A DNA stretch of 64,000 bases from Saprospira grandis (GTDB lineage Bacteria; Bacteroidota; Bacteroidia; Chitinophagales; Saprospiraceae): positions 124,001-188,000 of the forward strand of contig NZ_CP110854.1 of NCBI RefSeq assembly GCF_027594745.1, written 5' to 3'. The notes under the pieces were generated by a model that ran no database searches, was not told the origin of the DNA, and saw nothing but the letters and a program-made list of their open reading frames with translations. Positions 8,534 through 20,500 of the stretch are shown piece by piece; position 1 is the first letter of the stretch; every line of letters begins with the position of its first letter. The translations under genes were made by a program, and so were the position numbers.

Positions 8534-11500
8534 TATTGACTGCTGCTTCGCCTGCAATGGGTTTAGTATATGAGTCCATGAGACGTTGAGTCTCAATAAA
8601 GGAAGTTTCAATGCTGCTTTGCCTGCAATGGGTTTAGTATTCACGGTCATCCGTGTTTTCGTAGTACCATTCGGTTTCAATGCTGCTTTGCCTGCAATGG
8701 GTTTAGTATAGAGGAGGCTGAGAAAATTATTAAAAAATTTGGGCTTGTTTCAATGCTGCTTCGCCTGCAATGGGTTTAGTATGTATGGTTTTTCCTTCCT
8801 CAGTAAAGCTCTCATTGTTTCAATGCTGCTTCGCCTGCAATGGGTTTAGTATATTAAACCCTTGAAGCTGTCTAAGGCAGCTGAGAAGTTTCAATGCTGC
8901 TTCGCCTGCAATGGGTTTAGTATCTAGCTAAGCTACGGGCTCGGACATCCCATTTGTCAGTTTCAATGCTGCTTCGCCTGCAATGGGTTTAGTATTCGAA
9001 ACCTGTAGGAACGACCTCGACGGGCTCGACGTGTTTCAATGCTGCTTCGCCTGCAATGGGTTTAGTATGGAGTCGGCTTCTTTATTTATTCGCAATACAA
9101 AAGTTTCAATGCTGCTTCGCCTGCAATGGGTTTAGTATATGCAGCTCCCTCAGATGATGCTGAGGGGGAGGCTGAAGTTTCAATGCTGCTTCGCCTGCAA
9201 TGGGTTTAGTATTGCCGTTCTTAGCTGCCAGACTAAATACGTCGTGGAAGTTTCAATGCTGCTTCGCCTGCAATGGGTTTAGTATGGCAGGACTCCATTC
9301 ATCTGGAGTCATTCTACAAAGTTTCAATGCTGCTTCGCCTGCAATGGGTTTAGTATGTTCAAGGAGGAAGAGGCGGAGGAGGTAAGTCGGTTTCAATGCT
9401 GCTTCGCCTGCAATGGGTTTAGTATAGAAGCAATCTCTGACTTCCTTTCCACGCTTGGAATTGGTTTCAATGCTGCTTCGCCTGCAATGGGTTTAGTATT
9501 TTAATTTGTAGTGGTAAGCCTAAAACAATTCAAAAGTTTCAATGCTGCTTCGCCTGCAATGGGTTTAGTATTCTTTATAATACAACATTCCACCACCATG
9601 CCATTTGTTTCAATGCTGCTTCGCCTGCAATGGGTTTAGTATAATATCTGCATTTATGGTAGAAAAAGGGGTGAAAGTTTCAATGCTGCTTCGCCTGCAA
9701 TGGGTTTAGTATTCCGCACGCCAATCGACTGGCTAATGCCAGCCAAAGTTTCAATGCTGCTTCGCCTGCAATGGGTTTAGTATTTTGAAGGAGAAGTTGG
9801 AGATGGTGGTAGAAAAAGTTTCAATGCTGCTTCGCCTGCAATGGGTTTAGTATTCAAATTCTCAACTCTCTTGGTACAACCAATGAGGTTTCAATGCTGC
9901 TTCGCCTGCAATGGGTTTAGTATATAGTCACCAGAGCCATAGACATCGCTGTCATCAGGTTTCAATGCTGCTTCGCCTGCAATGGGTTTAGTATAAATAC
10001 CACGCTTATAAGCAGAAGCGTGGTAAGAAAGTTTCAATGCTGCTTCGCCTGCAATGGGTTTAGTATAGAATTTGATGATTGTTTTTCAGATTTAACACAG
10101 ACGTTTCAATGCTGCTTCGCCTGCAATGGGTTTAGTATATTTGTCTTCCGAGTGAAAACATCAGACTCCTTAGTTTCAATGCTGCTTCGCCTGCAATGGG
10201 TTTAGTATTGTAGAACCGAGTTTGACTAGCTTGGGAACAGAAGTTTCAATGCTGCTTCGCCTGCAATGGGTTTAGTATAAGTATTCTTAAGAATCCTTAG
10301 AGCCTCTCTTAAGCTGTTTCAATGCTGCTTCGCCTGCAATGGGTTTAGTATAGGAAGAAAGGTGCAGTTTGATTTCACACCACCAAGGTTTCAATGCTGC
10401 TTCGCCTGCAATGGGTTTAGTATGCATCGGCTGCTCTGCTGATATTATGGAACAAGTGTTTCAATGCTGCTTCGCCTGCAATGGGTTTAGTATTAAAAGA
10501 GCCCAAGGTAATCCCTATTTTCAGAAAATGTTTCAATGCTGCTTCGCCTGCAATGGGTTTAGTATTTAGGAGCAAGGAGGAAGAGTATTCCATCTTCCTG
10601 TTTCAATGCTGCTTCGCCTGCAATGGGTTTAGTATTTTGCTATAAAGCCGGAACTTGCAAATATAATGGTAGTTTCAATGCTGCTTCGCCTGCAATGGGT
10701 TTAGTATAAATGGACCTATTGACTTATTTCTTAGATCCATTTAGTTTCAATGCTGCTTCGCCTGCAATGGGTTTAGTATAAATATCAGGGCGACTGGTAC
10801 CACCAAACGCAGTTGTTTCAATGCTGCTTCGCCTGCAATGGGTTTAGTATCACTTAATAGCACAGGGTTTAATAAGATGGGAAAGTTTCAATGCTGCTTC
10901 GCCTGCAATGGGTTTAGTATAAAGGGCAAGCGAATAAAAAGGCGCAAAGCCCGAAGTTTCAATGCTGCTTCGCCTGCAATGGGTTTAGTATACTTACAGA
11001 CGATTTAATGTCACACCTGTCTCCTGAGTTTCAATGCTGCTTCGCCTGCAATGGGTTTAGTATCTTTGCTTTCGAAGCAATACAGCTGGAAAGACTGCTG
11101 TTTCAATGCTGCTTCGCCTGCAATGGGTTTAGTATAGCACTAAAAGTAGTGCTAAAAGAGGAAGGTCACGGTTTCAATGCTGCTTCGCCTGCAATGGGTT
11201 TAGTATTCACAAAGTCTTTTTCAAATTCAACGGCTTCTGTAATGTTTCAATGCTGCTTCGCCTGCAATGGGTTTAGTATTTGTTTGGCTCGTATGCTGCA
11301 ACGGGAGGGGTTGTTTCAATGCTGCTTCGCCTGCAATGGGTTTAGTATTCAAGGTCCTCCGTGGTGGAGGATCTGGTGGGGGAGTTTCAATGCTGCTTCG
11401 CCTGCAATGGGTTTAGTATTCGATAAGGCCATTATTATGGCCAAAGACTTGGAGGTTTCAATGCTGCTTCGCCTGCAATGGGTTTAGTATTGTTAAAGTT

Positions 11501-14500
11501 GTGGGTGTAGCAAACTACATCCGCAATGTTTCAATGCTGCTTCGCCTGCAATGGGTTTAGTATTCTAAAGGAAGGGCTATAGCAAGATTGGCTGTAAAGT
11601 TTCAATGCTGCTTCGCCTGCAATGGGTTTAGTATTACCAGCCTTTAGAGGCTCTGGAGAACAAGCAGTGGTTTCAATGCTGCTTCGCCTGCAATGGGTTT
11701 AGTATCTAAAGGAAGGGCTATAGCAAGATTGGCTGTAAACGTTTCAATGCTGCTTCGCCTGCAATGGGTTTAGTATAAATACCCAACGAGACCATTCAAA
11801 AAAGCTGTAACGAGTTTCAATGCTGCTTCGCCTGCAATGGGTTTAGTATTTTGCACCAAAAGCGTTAGCTTAGGCGGAAAGACTGTTTCAATGCTGCTTC
11901 GCCTGCAATGGGTTTAGTATAGTGGGGAGAACATCAAAGAGACTACGCTAGTAGTTGTTTCAATGCTGCTTCGCCTGCAATGGGTTTAGTATCCATACAA
12001 TACTCCTTCACAGCGGAGGTGCTGGAGTTTCAATGCTGCTTCGCCTGCAATGGGTTTAGTATGTATCAAATTCCTTTTCAATATATAAATCATCATATGT
12101 TTCAATGCTGCTTCGCCTGCAATGGGTTTAGTATAGACTAATGCAATCGGAATATTCCAAAGGGGCTATTTGTTTCAATGCTGCTTCGCCTGCAATGGGT
12201 TTAGTATTCGGCGGAAATTTTACCGTCCGAATTAGTGAGGTGTTTCAATGCTGCTTCGCCTGCAATGGGTTTAGTATTTTAAGAAATTAAATTTAATGTA
12301 TGTTACTCAACTTCAGTTTCAATGCTGCTTCGCCTGCAATGGGTTTAGTATAGGCCAAAGCCTAAATGTTAAGGAGCTTGAATAGTTTCAATGCTGCTTC
12401 GCCTGCAATGGGTTTAGTATTTGGGTCAAGCAATATAATACTTGACAACTATCCTGTTTCAATGCTGCTTCGCCTGCAATGGGTTTAGTATAATAGAAAT
12501 ACTGGCACCTTACCTCTCTAATATAGAGGTTTCAATGCTGCTTCGCCTGCAATGGGTTTAGTATCCAACCAAGAGACCATTGTTAACTCTTAATATTTGT
12601 TTCAATGCTGCTTTGCCTGCAATGGGTTTAGTATTAATATTACTCATAATAATAAGTATTTATCGCTCTCTGTTTCAATGCTGCTTCGCCTGCAATGGGT
12701 TTAGTATAAAGACCTCCTTCTACTCCGTGTTCATTCACGGGGAGTTTCAATGCTGCTTCGCCTGCAATGGGTTTAGTATTAGAGGCCGAGATGGCTCTGG
12801 TCAAAAGGATTAGAGTTTCAATGCTGCTTCGCCTGCAATGGGTTTAGTATCTTAGAGGGGGAAGTGATTAAAGTAGGGGGTTCAAGTTTCAATGCTGCTT
12901 CGCCTGCAATGGGTTTAGTATATATCCCCTAAATGGGATTTCTACTATTAACAGTTTCAATGCTGCTTCGCCTGCAATGGGTTTAGTATAGATATATATC
13001 TAGAAATTTTTCAAAACTCATTGTTTCAATGCTGCTTCGCCTGCAATGGGTTTAGTATATTATGTGCGAATTTAATGTAATCAAAGACGAAAAAGTTTCA
13101 ATGCTGCTTCGCCTGCAATGGGTTTAGTATAAAAAGGAAAAACTCCTAAACGGGAAATACAAGAAAAGTTTCAATGCTGCTTCGCCTGCAATGGGTTTAG
13201 TATCAAATAAGGGGAGCGCAAATTGGGTTAAGGTCTCTGTTTCAATGCTGCTTCGCCTGCAATGGGTTTAGTATAAAGACTCAACCAAAAATTAAGAAAT
13301 GAGGGAAAGTTTCAATGCTGCTTCGCCTGCAATGGGTTTAGTATAAACTTATTCTTTAACGTAGATTTTGAAATCTACAAAAGTTTCAATGCTGCTTCGC
13401 CTGCAATGGGTTTAGTATAAACTTATTCTTTAACGTAGATTTTGAAATCTACAAAAGTTTCAATGCTGCTTCGCCTGCAATGGGTTTAGTATGTAATTGT
13501 AGATTGCATTTGATTTGAACCTCCAACGTTTCAATGCTGCTTCGCCTGCAATGGGTTTAGTATAACATTAGTAAAATTATGAATAATCTTATTAATGTTT
13601 CAATGCTGCTTCGCCTGCAATGGGTTTAGTATTCGCCTTTTGTCCCGCTTAGCTTTTTGATCGGATTGTTTCAATGCTGCTTCGCCTGCAATGGGTTTAG
13701 TATCGTGACCCCATTACTAACTTAGCTTGTTATTTCCGATGTTTCAATGCTGCTTCGCCTGCAATGGGTTTAGTATTATGGAGACCGAAGCGGCCACAAC
13801 CGTAAAACAGTTTCAATGCTGCTTCGCCTGCAATGGGTTTAGTATAGCTCGATGAGAGGGGCTTAATGTTCGAAATGGAGTTTCAATGCTGCTTCGCCTG
13901 CAATGGGTTTAGTATAAGGCACGATCCGAGCCTTAGAAATTAAATTAAACGTTTCAATGCTGCTTCGCCTGCAATGGGTTTAGTATTCAATAGACTTACG
14001 CATTTCTTCAGGTAATGCAGCTGTTTCAATGCTGCTTCGCCTGCAATGGGTTTAGTATAAAACGGCATCATTGCCGTCTTCAACGTTTCGGGCTGTTTCA
14101 ATGCTGCTTCGCCTGCAATGGGTTTAGTATGCCTGCTAAGTCCGTCTACCTCATTGCTATTAATGTTTCAATGCTGCTTCGCCTGCAATGGGTTTAGTAT
14201 TTTGTACAATTCCGCGAATACCCCAATCTATTGGGGTTTCAATGCTGCTTCGCCTGCAATGGGTTTAGTATCTCAAGGCCTCGAAAGCCGCAATGGCACG
14301 GCCAGGTTTCAATGCTGCTTCGCCTGCAATGGGTTTAGTATGCAGTGGGCGAACTTCTACAAGACGATCGAAACCCGTTTCAATGCTGCTTCGCCTGCAA
14401 TGGGTTTAGTATTTTCCAGCCGTTTAGGATGAACGGCTTAGGCCAGTTTCAATGCTGCTTCGCCTGCAATGGGTTTAGTATAAAAGTAAAACTAAAACAA

Positions 14501-17500
14501 CAGTCTCATTAGAGGCTGTTTCAATGCTGCTTCGCCTGCAATGGGTTTAGTATAAAAAGAGGAAGGTGAGGAGGAAACTCCTTATTGTTTCAATGCTGCT
14601 TCGCCTGCAATGGGTTTAGTATTCCATAAGGAAGGATATTTCGAATGTGTAGAAGCTGTTTCAATGCTGCTTCGCCTGCAATGGGTTTAGTATTCCAAAA
14701 GGTGTAAAACAACGTTTAGGATTCCCAACTGTTTCAATGCTGCTTCGCCTGCAATGGGTTTAGTATTATAGAGAGTATTTTGCAGATGCAGATTACAAAA
14801 TGTTTCAATGCTGCTTCGCCTGCAATGGGTTTAGTATTCAGGTGAATTTGAGGGACAACCTCGCATTTGGGTTAAGTTTCAATGCTGCTTCGCCTGCAAT
14901 GGGTTTAGTATCCGCCTGTGAATCAATAGAAAGGGCCTGCACAACTGTTTCAATGCTGCTTCGCCTGCAATGGGTTTAGTATAGCATCATTGTATTGAAA
15001 CAGGCGAAGCAAGCACGGTTTCAATGCTGCTTCGCCTGCAATGGGTTTAGTATTTGGGGGTAATCCTCCCTGTGACGCAGGGGAGGTGTTTCAATGCTGC
15101 TTCGCCTGCAATGGGTTTAGTATAGTGGTAATTTACAATGGGCATTTCGCCCACAGGTTTCAATGCTGCTTCGCCTGCAATGGGTTTAGTATCATTGTCC
15201 ACCGCCTTATCCAGACTCACCGCGAAGGTTTCAATGCTGCTTCGCCTGCAATGGGTTTAGTATGTGAACTTTTAGAAGCATATATCATGGAAATGGGTTT
15301 CAATGCTGCTTCGCCTGCAATGGGTTTAGTATATCGACTTGGCTGCAGATCGTGCTGAGGCTGCATTGTTTCAATGCTGCTTCGCCTGCAATGGGTTTAG
15401 TATGGGCTAGAGGAAAATCCTCTAACCCTATATATGGTTTCAATGCTGCTTCGCCTGCAATGGGTTTAGTATTCCTTGATCGGATAATACTGGTTGAGAT
15501 ACTTAGGGGTTTCAATGCTGCTTCGCCTGCAATGGGTTTAGTATATGACTGCAGGTAGAGGGTTTAATCTATCAGAGCGTTTCAATGCTGCTTCGCCTGC
15601 AATGGGTTTAGTATCGTAAAATCCCTTGTGTTTGGCCGCTGATAAACGGGTTTCAATGCTGCTTCGCCTGCAATGGGTTTAGTATAGATAAGGGGATTAG
15701 GGGAAATAATAGTATAATCTGGTTTCAATGCTGCTTCGCCTGCAATGGGTTTAGTATATCTTATTTAATTTTGTTATATATCCTGTATAATTACAGTTTC
15801 AATGCTGCTTCGCCTGCAATGGGTTTAGTATAAGACGCCAAAGGAACGCCAGACAATTCAGCCGCTGTTTCAATGCTGCTTCGCCTGCAATGGGTTTAGT
15901 ATAATCGCATCTTTGGCCGCTCAGTTCGGCTATTATGAGTTTCAATGCTGCTTCGCCTGCAATGGGTTTAGTATCTGGAGACATTCCGTGTTCTAGCGCT
16001 AGACTAACAGTTTCAATGCTGCTTCGCCTGCAATGGGTTTAGTATGAGGAGGTTGATCCCCAATCTCTATTGCAGGAATGTTTCAATGCTGCTTCGCCTG
16101 CAATGGGTTTAGTATGAAAGTATGGACAATTAAAGGTAAAAAATCAATGAGTTTCAATGCTGCTTCGCCTGCAATGGGTTTAGTATAGAGTAGTGTTCAT
16201 TTTGAAATGAGTCCATGAGACGTTTCAATGCTGCTTCGCCTGCAATGGGTTTAGTATAATACGCTCTCGCAAGAGCATAGATAGAGTTGCCATAGTTTCA
16301 ATGCTGCTTCGCCTGCAATGGGTTTAGTATAGAAGAGTACCAAGTGCTTGAAGAAGCACTAAACGTTTCAATGCTGCTTCGCCTGCAATGGGTTTAGTAT
16401 TACTGTTGTATTGAAACAAATGCACCAAGCGAAAGGTGTTTCAATGCTGCTTCGCCTGCAATGGGTTTAGTATGCCCAAGCCCGCCATGATTACTGGGTA
16501 GCCAAGGCAGTTTCAATGCTGCTTCGCCTGCAATGGGTTTAGTATCCCCAGCAACACCACCATCAGTGGCATTACCAGAGAGTTTCAATGCTGCTTCGCC
16601 TGCAATGGGTTTAGTATTTGGTACACCAGTATGATAAGCTAGTAGACGATGTTTCAATGCTGCTTCGCCTGCAATGGGTTTAGTATTTGCCCGAGCTGCA
16701 TCCCGATCTTCAGGAACTCCTGTTTCAATGCTGCTTCGCCTGCAATGGGTTTAGTATTTGGAATCTGTAGTGAGTTATATGGAATGTTTGGATGTTTCAA
16801 TGCTGCTTCGCCTGCAATGGGTTTAGTATTATACTTTTTAAAATATGTTCCATGATGGTCATCAGTTTCAATGCTGCTTCGCCTGCAATGGGTTTAGTAT
16901 AGTGCCGTTAATCTTGTTAAGACACCACAACGGTTTAGTTTCAATGCTGCTTCGCCTGCAATGGGTTTAGTATCCAACTCTGCTACTTCCCCAGCAACAC
17001 CACCATCAGGTTTCAATGCTGCTTCGCCTGCAATGGGTTTAGTATTTCCTTCAGCCGCTCCCCAGTTGGAGTTGGCTGGTTTCAATGCTGCTTCGCCTGC
17101 AATGGGTTTAGTATACCATGCCCTCGGAAAGAGAGCTACAGGCTGTAAAGTGTTTCAATGCTGCTTCGCCTGCAATGGGTTTAGTATTGCCATCTGCGTT
17201 GGGAGCAATGAGGAAGAGTATTGTTTCAATGCTGCTTCGCCTGCAATGGGTTTAGTATAAAATCAACCGAATCAAAAAAGGAGTGAACCACCAGGTTTCA
17301 ATGCTGCTTCGCCTGCAATGGGTTTAGTATAGTATTCTATTGTATTGTATATAAATAGACTAGGGGTTTCAATGCTGCTTCGCCTGCAATGGGTTTAGTA
17401 TATTCTCCATAATCCAATCAATGATAGGATTTATAGGTTTCAATGCTGCTTCGCCTGCAATGGGTTTAGTATCTGTAACCAAGAGCGTAGCCGTTTGACC

Positions 17501-20500
17501 GTTGAATGTTTCAATGCTGCTTCGCCTGCAATGGGTTTAGTATCTTTTCAATATGCTTCCAAAAAGTAGAAATGTCTGTTTCAATGCTGCTTCGCCTGCA
17601 ATGGGTTTAGTATAGAAACTGGTCGATGATCGGTTTTGACTTCGCACTAGTTTCAATGCTGCTTCGCCTGCAATGGGTTTAGTATAATCAAGCAGCCTAT
17701 GAAACTTAAGGAACATACCAAAGTTTCAATGCTGCTTCGCCTGCAATGGGTTTAGTATTCGCCCGAGGGTCTTCCACAACTCTTAGGCTAGTGCCTGCAG
17801 TTTCAATGCTGCTTCGCCTGCAATGGGTTTAGTATTTTCAGCGTGAAAGCTGGCAACCTTTGACCCTTTGTTTCAATGCTGCTTCGCCTGCAATGGGTTT
17901 AGTATTAACAAAGGAAGATTCTCCTCCCTTAAAAATATAGTTTCAATGCTGCTTCGCCTGCAATGGGTTTAGTATTTCCATAGATACTGCTTGTAGATTA
18001 TTCATAATAGTTTCAATGCTGCTTCGCCTGCAATGGGTTTAGTATCTCCCCATCAAAGAATTTACGAAGAGCTGTTAGAGTTTCAATGCTGCTTCGCCTG
18101 CAATGGGTTTAGTATTGGATTAGACAGTCTATTATGGAGTTTCTTAATTCAGTTTCAATGCTGCTTCGCCTGCAATGGGTTTAGTATTTGTCTTGAATGT
18201 AGCTAAATCTACTTTAGTGTAGTTTCAATGCTGCTTCGCCTGCAATGGGTTTAGTATCGAATAGCTTCTTGGACTTCTGGAATAGCTAAAAAAGTTTCAA
18301 TGCTGCTTCGCCTGCAATGGGTTTAGTATTTAAGATTTGCCCGCCTTCAATAATTAAGAGCTAGTTTCAATGCTGCTTCGCCTGCAATGGGTTTAGTATG
18401 AATTCATTAGGTTCGTTCTCGTCGTACAGTCCTGTTTCAATGCTGCTTCGCCTGCAATGGGTTTAGTATTAGCTTCAAAAGCTGTATTGCAAAGTCGTGG
18501 TACTGTTTCAATGCTGCTTCGCCTGCAATGGGTTTAGTATGCCTACCACATCGGCATCGATGCAGTAGGCATTAGAGAGTTTCAATGCTGCTTCGCCTGC
18601 AATGGGTTTAGTATACGAGTCAAAATTTTTGACTTTAGCTTTGACCACCGTTTCAATGCTGCTTCGCCTGCAATGGGTTTAGTATTTAGACATAGACTAC
18701 TTAGATGAGTACTATGGTAGTTTCAATGCTGCTTCGCCTGCAATGGGTTTAGTATATTCATTGCAGCATCGTTTAGAAAACGGTGGTAGGCGTTTCAATG
18801 CTGCTTCGCCTGCAATGGGTTTAGTATAGCTTATAATCGTCTACTCCAATCTTGGCTTTCTGTTTCAATGCTGCTTCGCCTGCAATGGGTTTAGTATTCC
18901 ACCTGCGCCTCATTAAGGCTGCTAGCCTGCGCAGTTTCAATGCTGCTTCGCCTGCAATGGGTTTAGTATTGCCGCAAAGCTTGCCACTCTAGCTCTTTAG
19001 AGTAGTTTCAATGCTGCTTCGCCTGCAATGGGTTTAGTATTAATCATGATATAGTTGTTTAACTCGTTAATACTGTTTCAATGCTGCTTCGCCTGCAATG
19101 GGTTTAGTATTGCCCTCTGAGTTCAAAGTGGCTTTCAATATGAAAGTTTCAATGCTGCTTCGCCTGCAATGGGTTTAGTATTCAGAGTATTTAAAAGGCC
19201 CGCTATCAAGTGCGGGTTTCAATGCTGCTTCGCCTGCAATGGGTTTAGTATATTTAAAAAATGTATATCTTTTACTATTTTAAAGGTTTCAATGCTGCTT
19301 CGCCTGCAATGGGTTTAGTATTTTGGAATTGCGAGTATACCGCAATAGATAAGTTGTTTCAATGCTGCTTCGCCTGCAATGGGTTTAGTATGTACGTTAA
19401 AATCCAAAGCAAAGCCAAGCAGTTGTTTCAATGCTGCTTCGCCTGCAATGGGTTTAGTATTTATGAGAAGTTCAAGTTTACATTCTTCGAAAGAATGTTT
19501 CAATGCTGCTTCGCCTGCAATGGGTTTAGTATTGGTACGCAGATACATGTCCACGATGTATTTAGTAGTTTCAATGCTGCTTCGCCTGCAATGGGTTTAG
19601 TATTAACGGTTCGATTCCGTTAGGAGGTCCTAATTTGTTTCAATGCTGCTTCGCCTGCAATGGGTTTAGTATACACATTCAAAGCTATGTCCTGTCAAGT
19701 ACGGTAGTGTTTCAATGCTGCTTCGCCTGCAATGGGTTTAGTATCTGCAGGCGATTCTGCAGCAATTACAGGCGAGGCGTTTCAATGCTGCTTCGCCTGC
19801 AATGGGTTTAGTATAATAGCGGAGACGTCCGCCGTCTAATTTATACAAGTTTCAATGCTGCTTCGCCTGCAATGGGTTTAGTATCGCCTTGGCCTTAGCC
19901 AAAGCAAGACGACGAGATTGTTTCAATGCTGCTTCGCCTGCAATGGGTTTAGTATCCAAAGAGTACGGTACTTGGAAAGTAATCCAAAAGTTTCAATGCT
20001 GCTTCGCCTGCAATGGGTTTAGTATAAACCCATGGGCTAGCAATTGGCTTTGTAAAGCTGTTTCAATGCTGCTTCGCCTGCAATGGGTTTAGTATAAACC
20101 CATGGGCTAGCAATTGGCTTTGTAAAGCTGTTTCAATGCTGCTTCGCCTGCAATGGGTTTAGTATTGAGTATTAACCGAATAGTAAAAACGGAAAACGGG
20201 TTTCAATGCTGCTTCGCCTGCAATGGGTTTAGTATTTTAGAAATTTTTCTAAGCCCAAATGATGGCCCAGTTTCAATGCTGCTTCGCCTGCAATGGGTTT
20301 AGTATCTATTTCTGCATCGATAAATATATCGTAATATTTATGTTTCAATGCTGCTTCGCCTGCAATGGGTTTAGTATCTGACTACAAGATTTTGTTTATC
20401 CCTTTAGAAAGAGTTTCAATGCTGCTTCGCCTGCAATGGGTTTAGTATAAATTTGGCCGAATGATCGGAATGGGCCCAGAGTTTCAATGCTGCTTCGCCT

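Noticed and set aside
19604..19636. A real tRNA gene
   Set aside because: Only the T-arm and acceptor part fit, and the segment is exactly one CRISPR spacer long.
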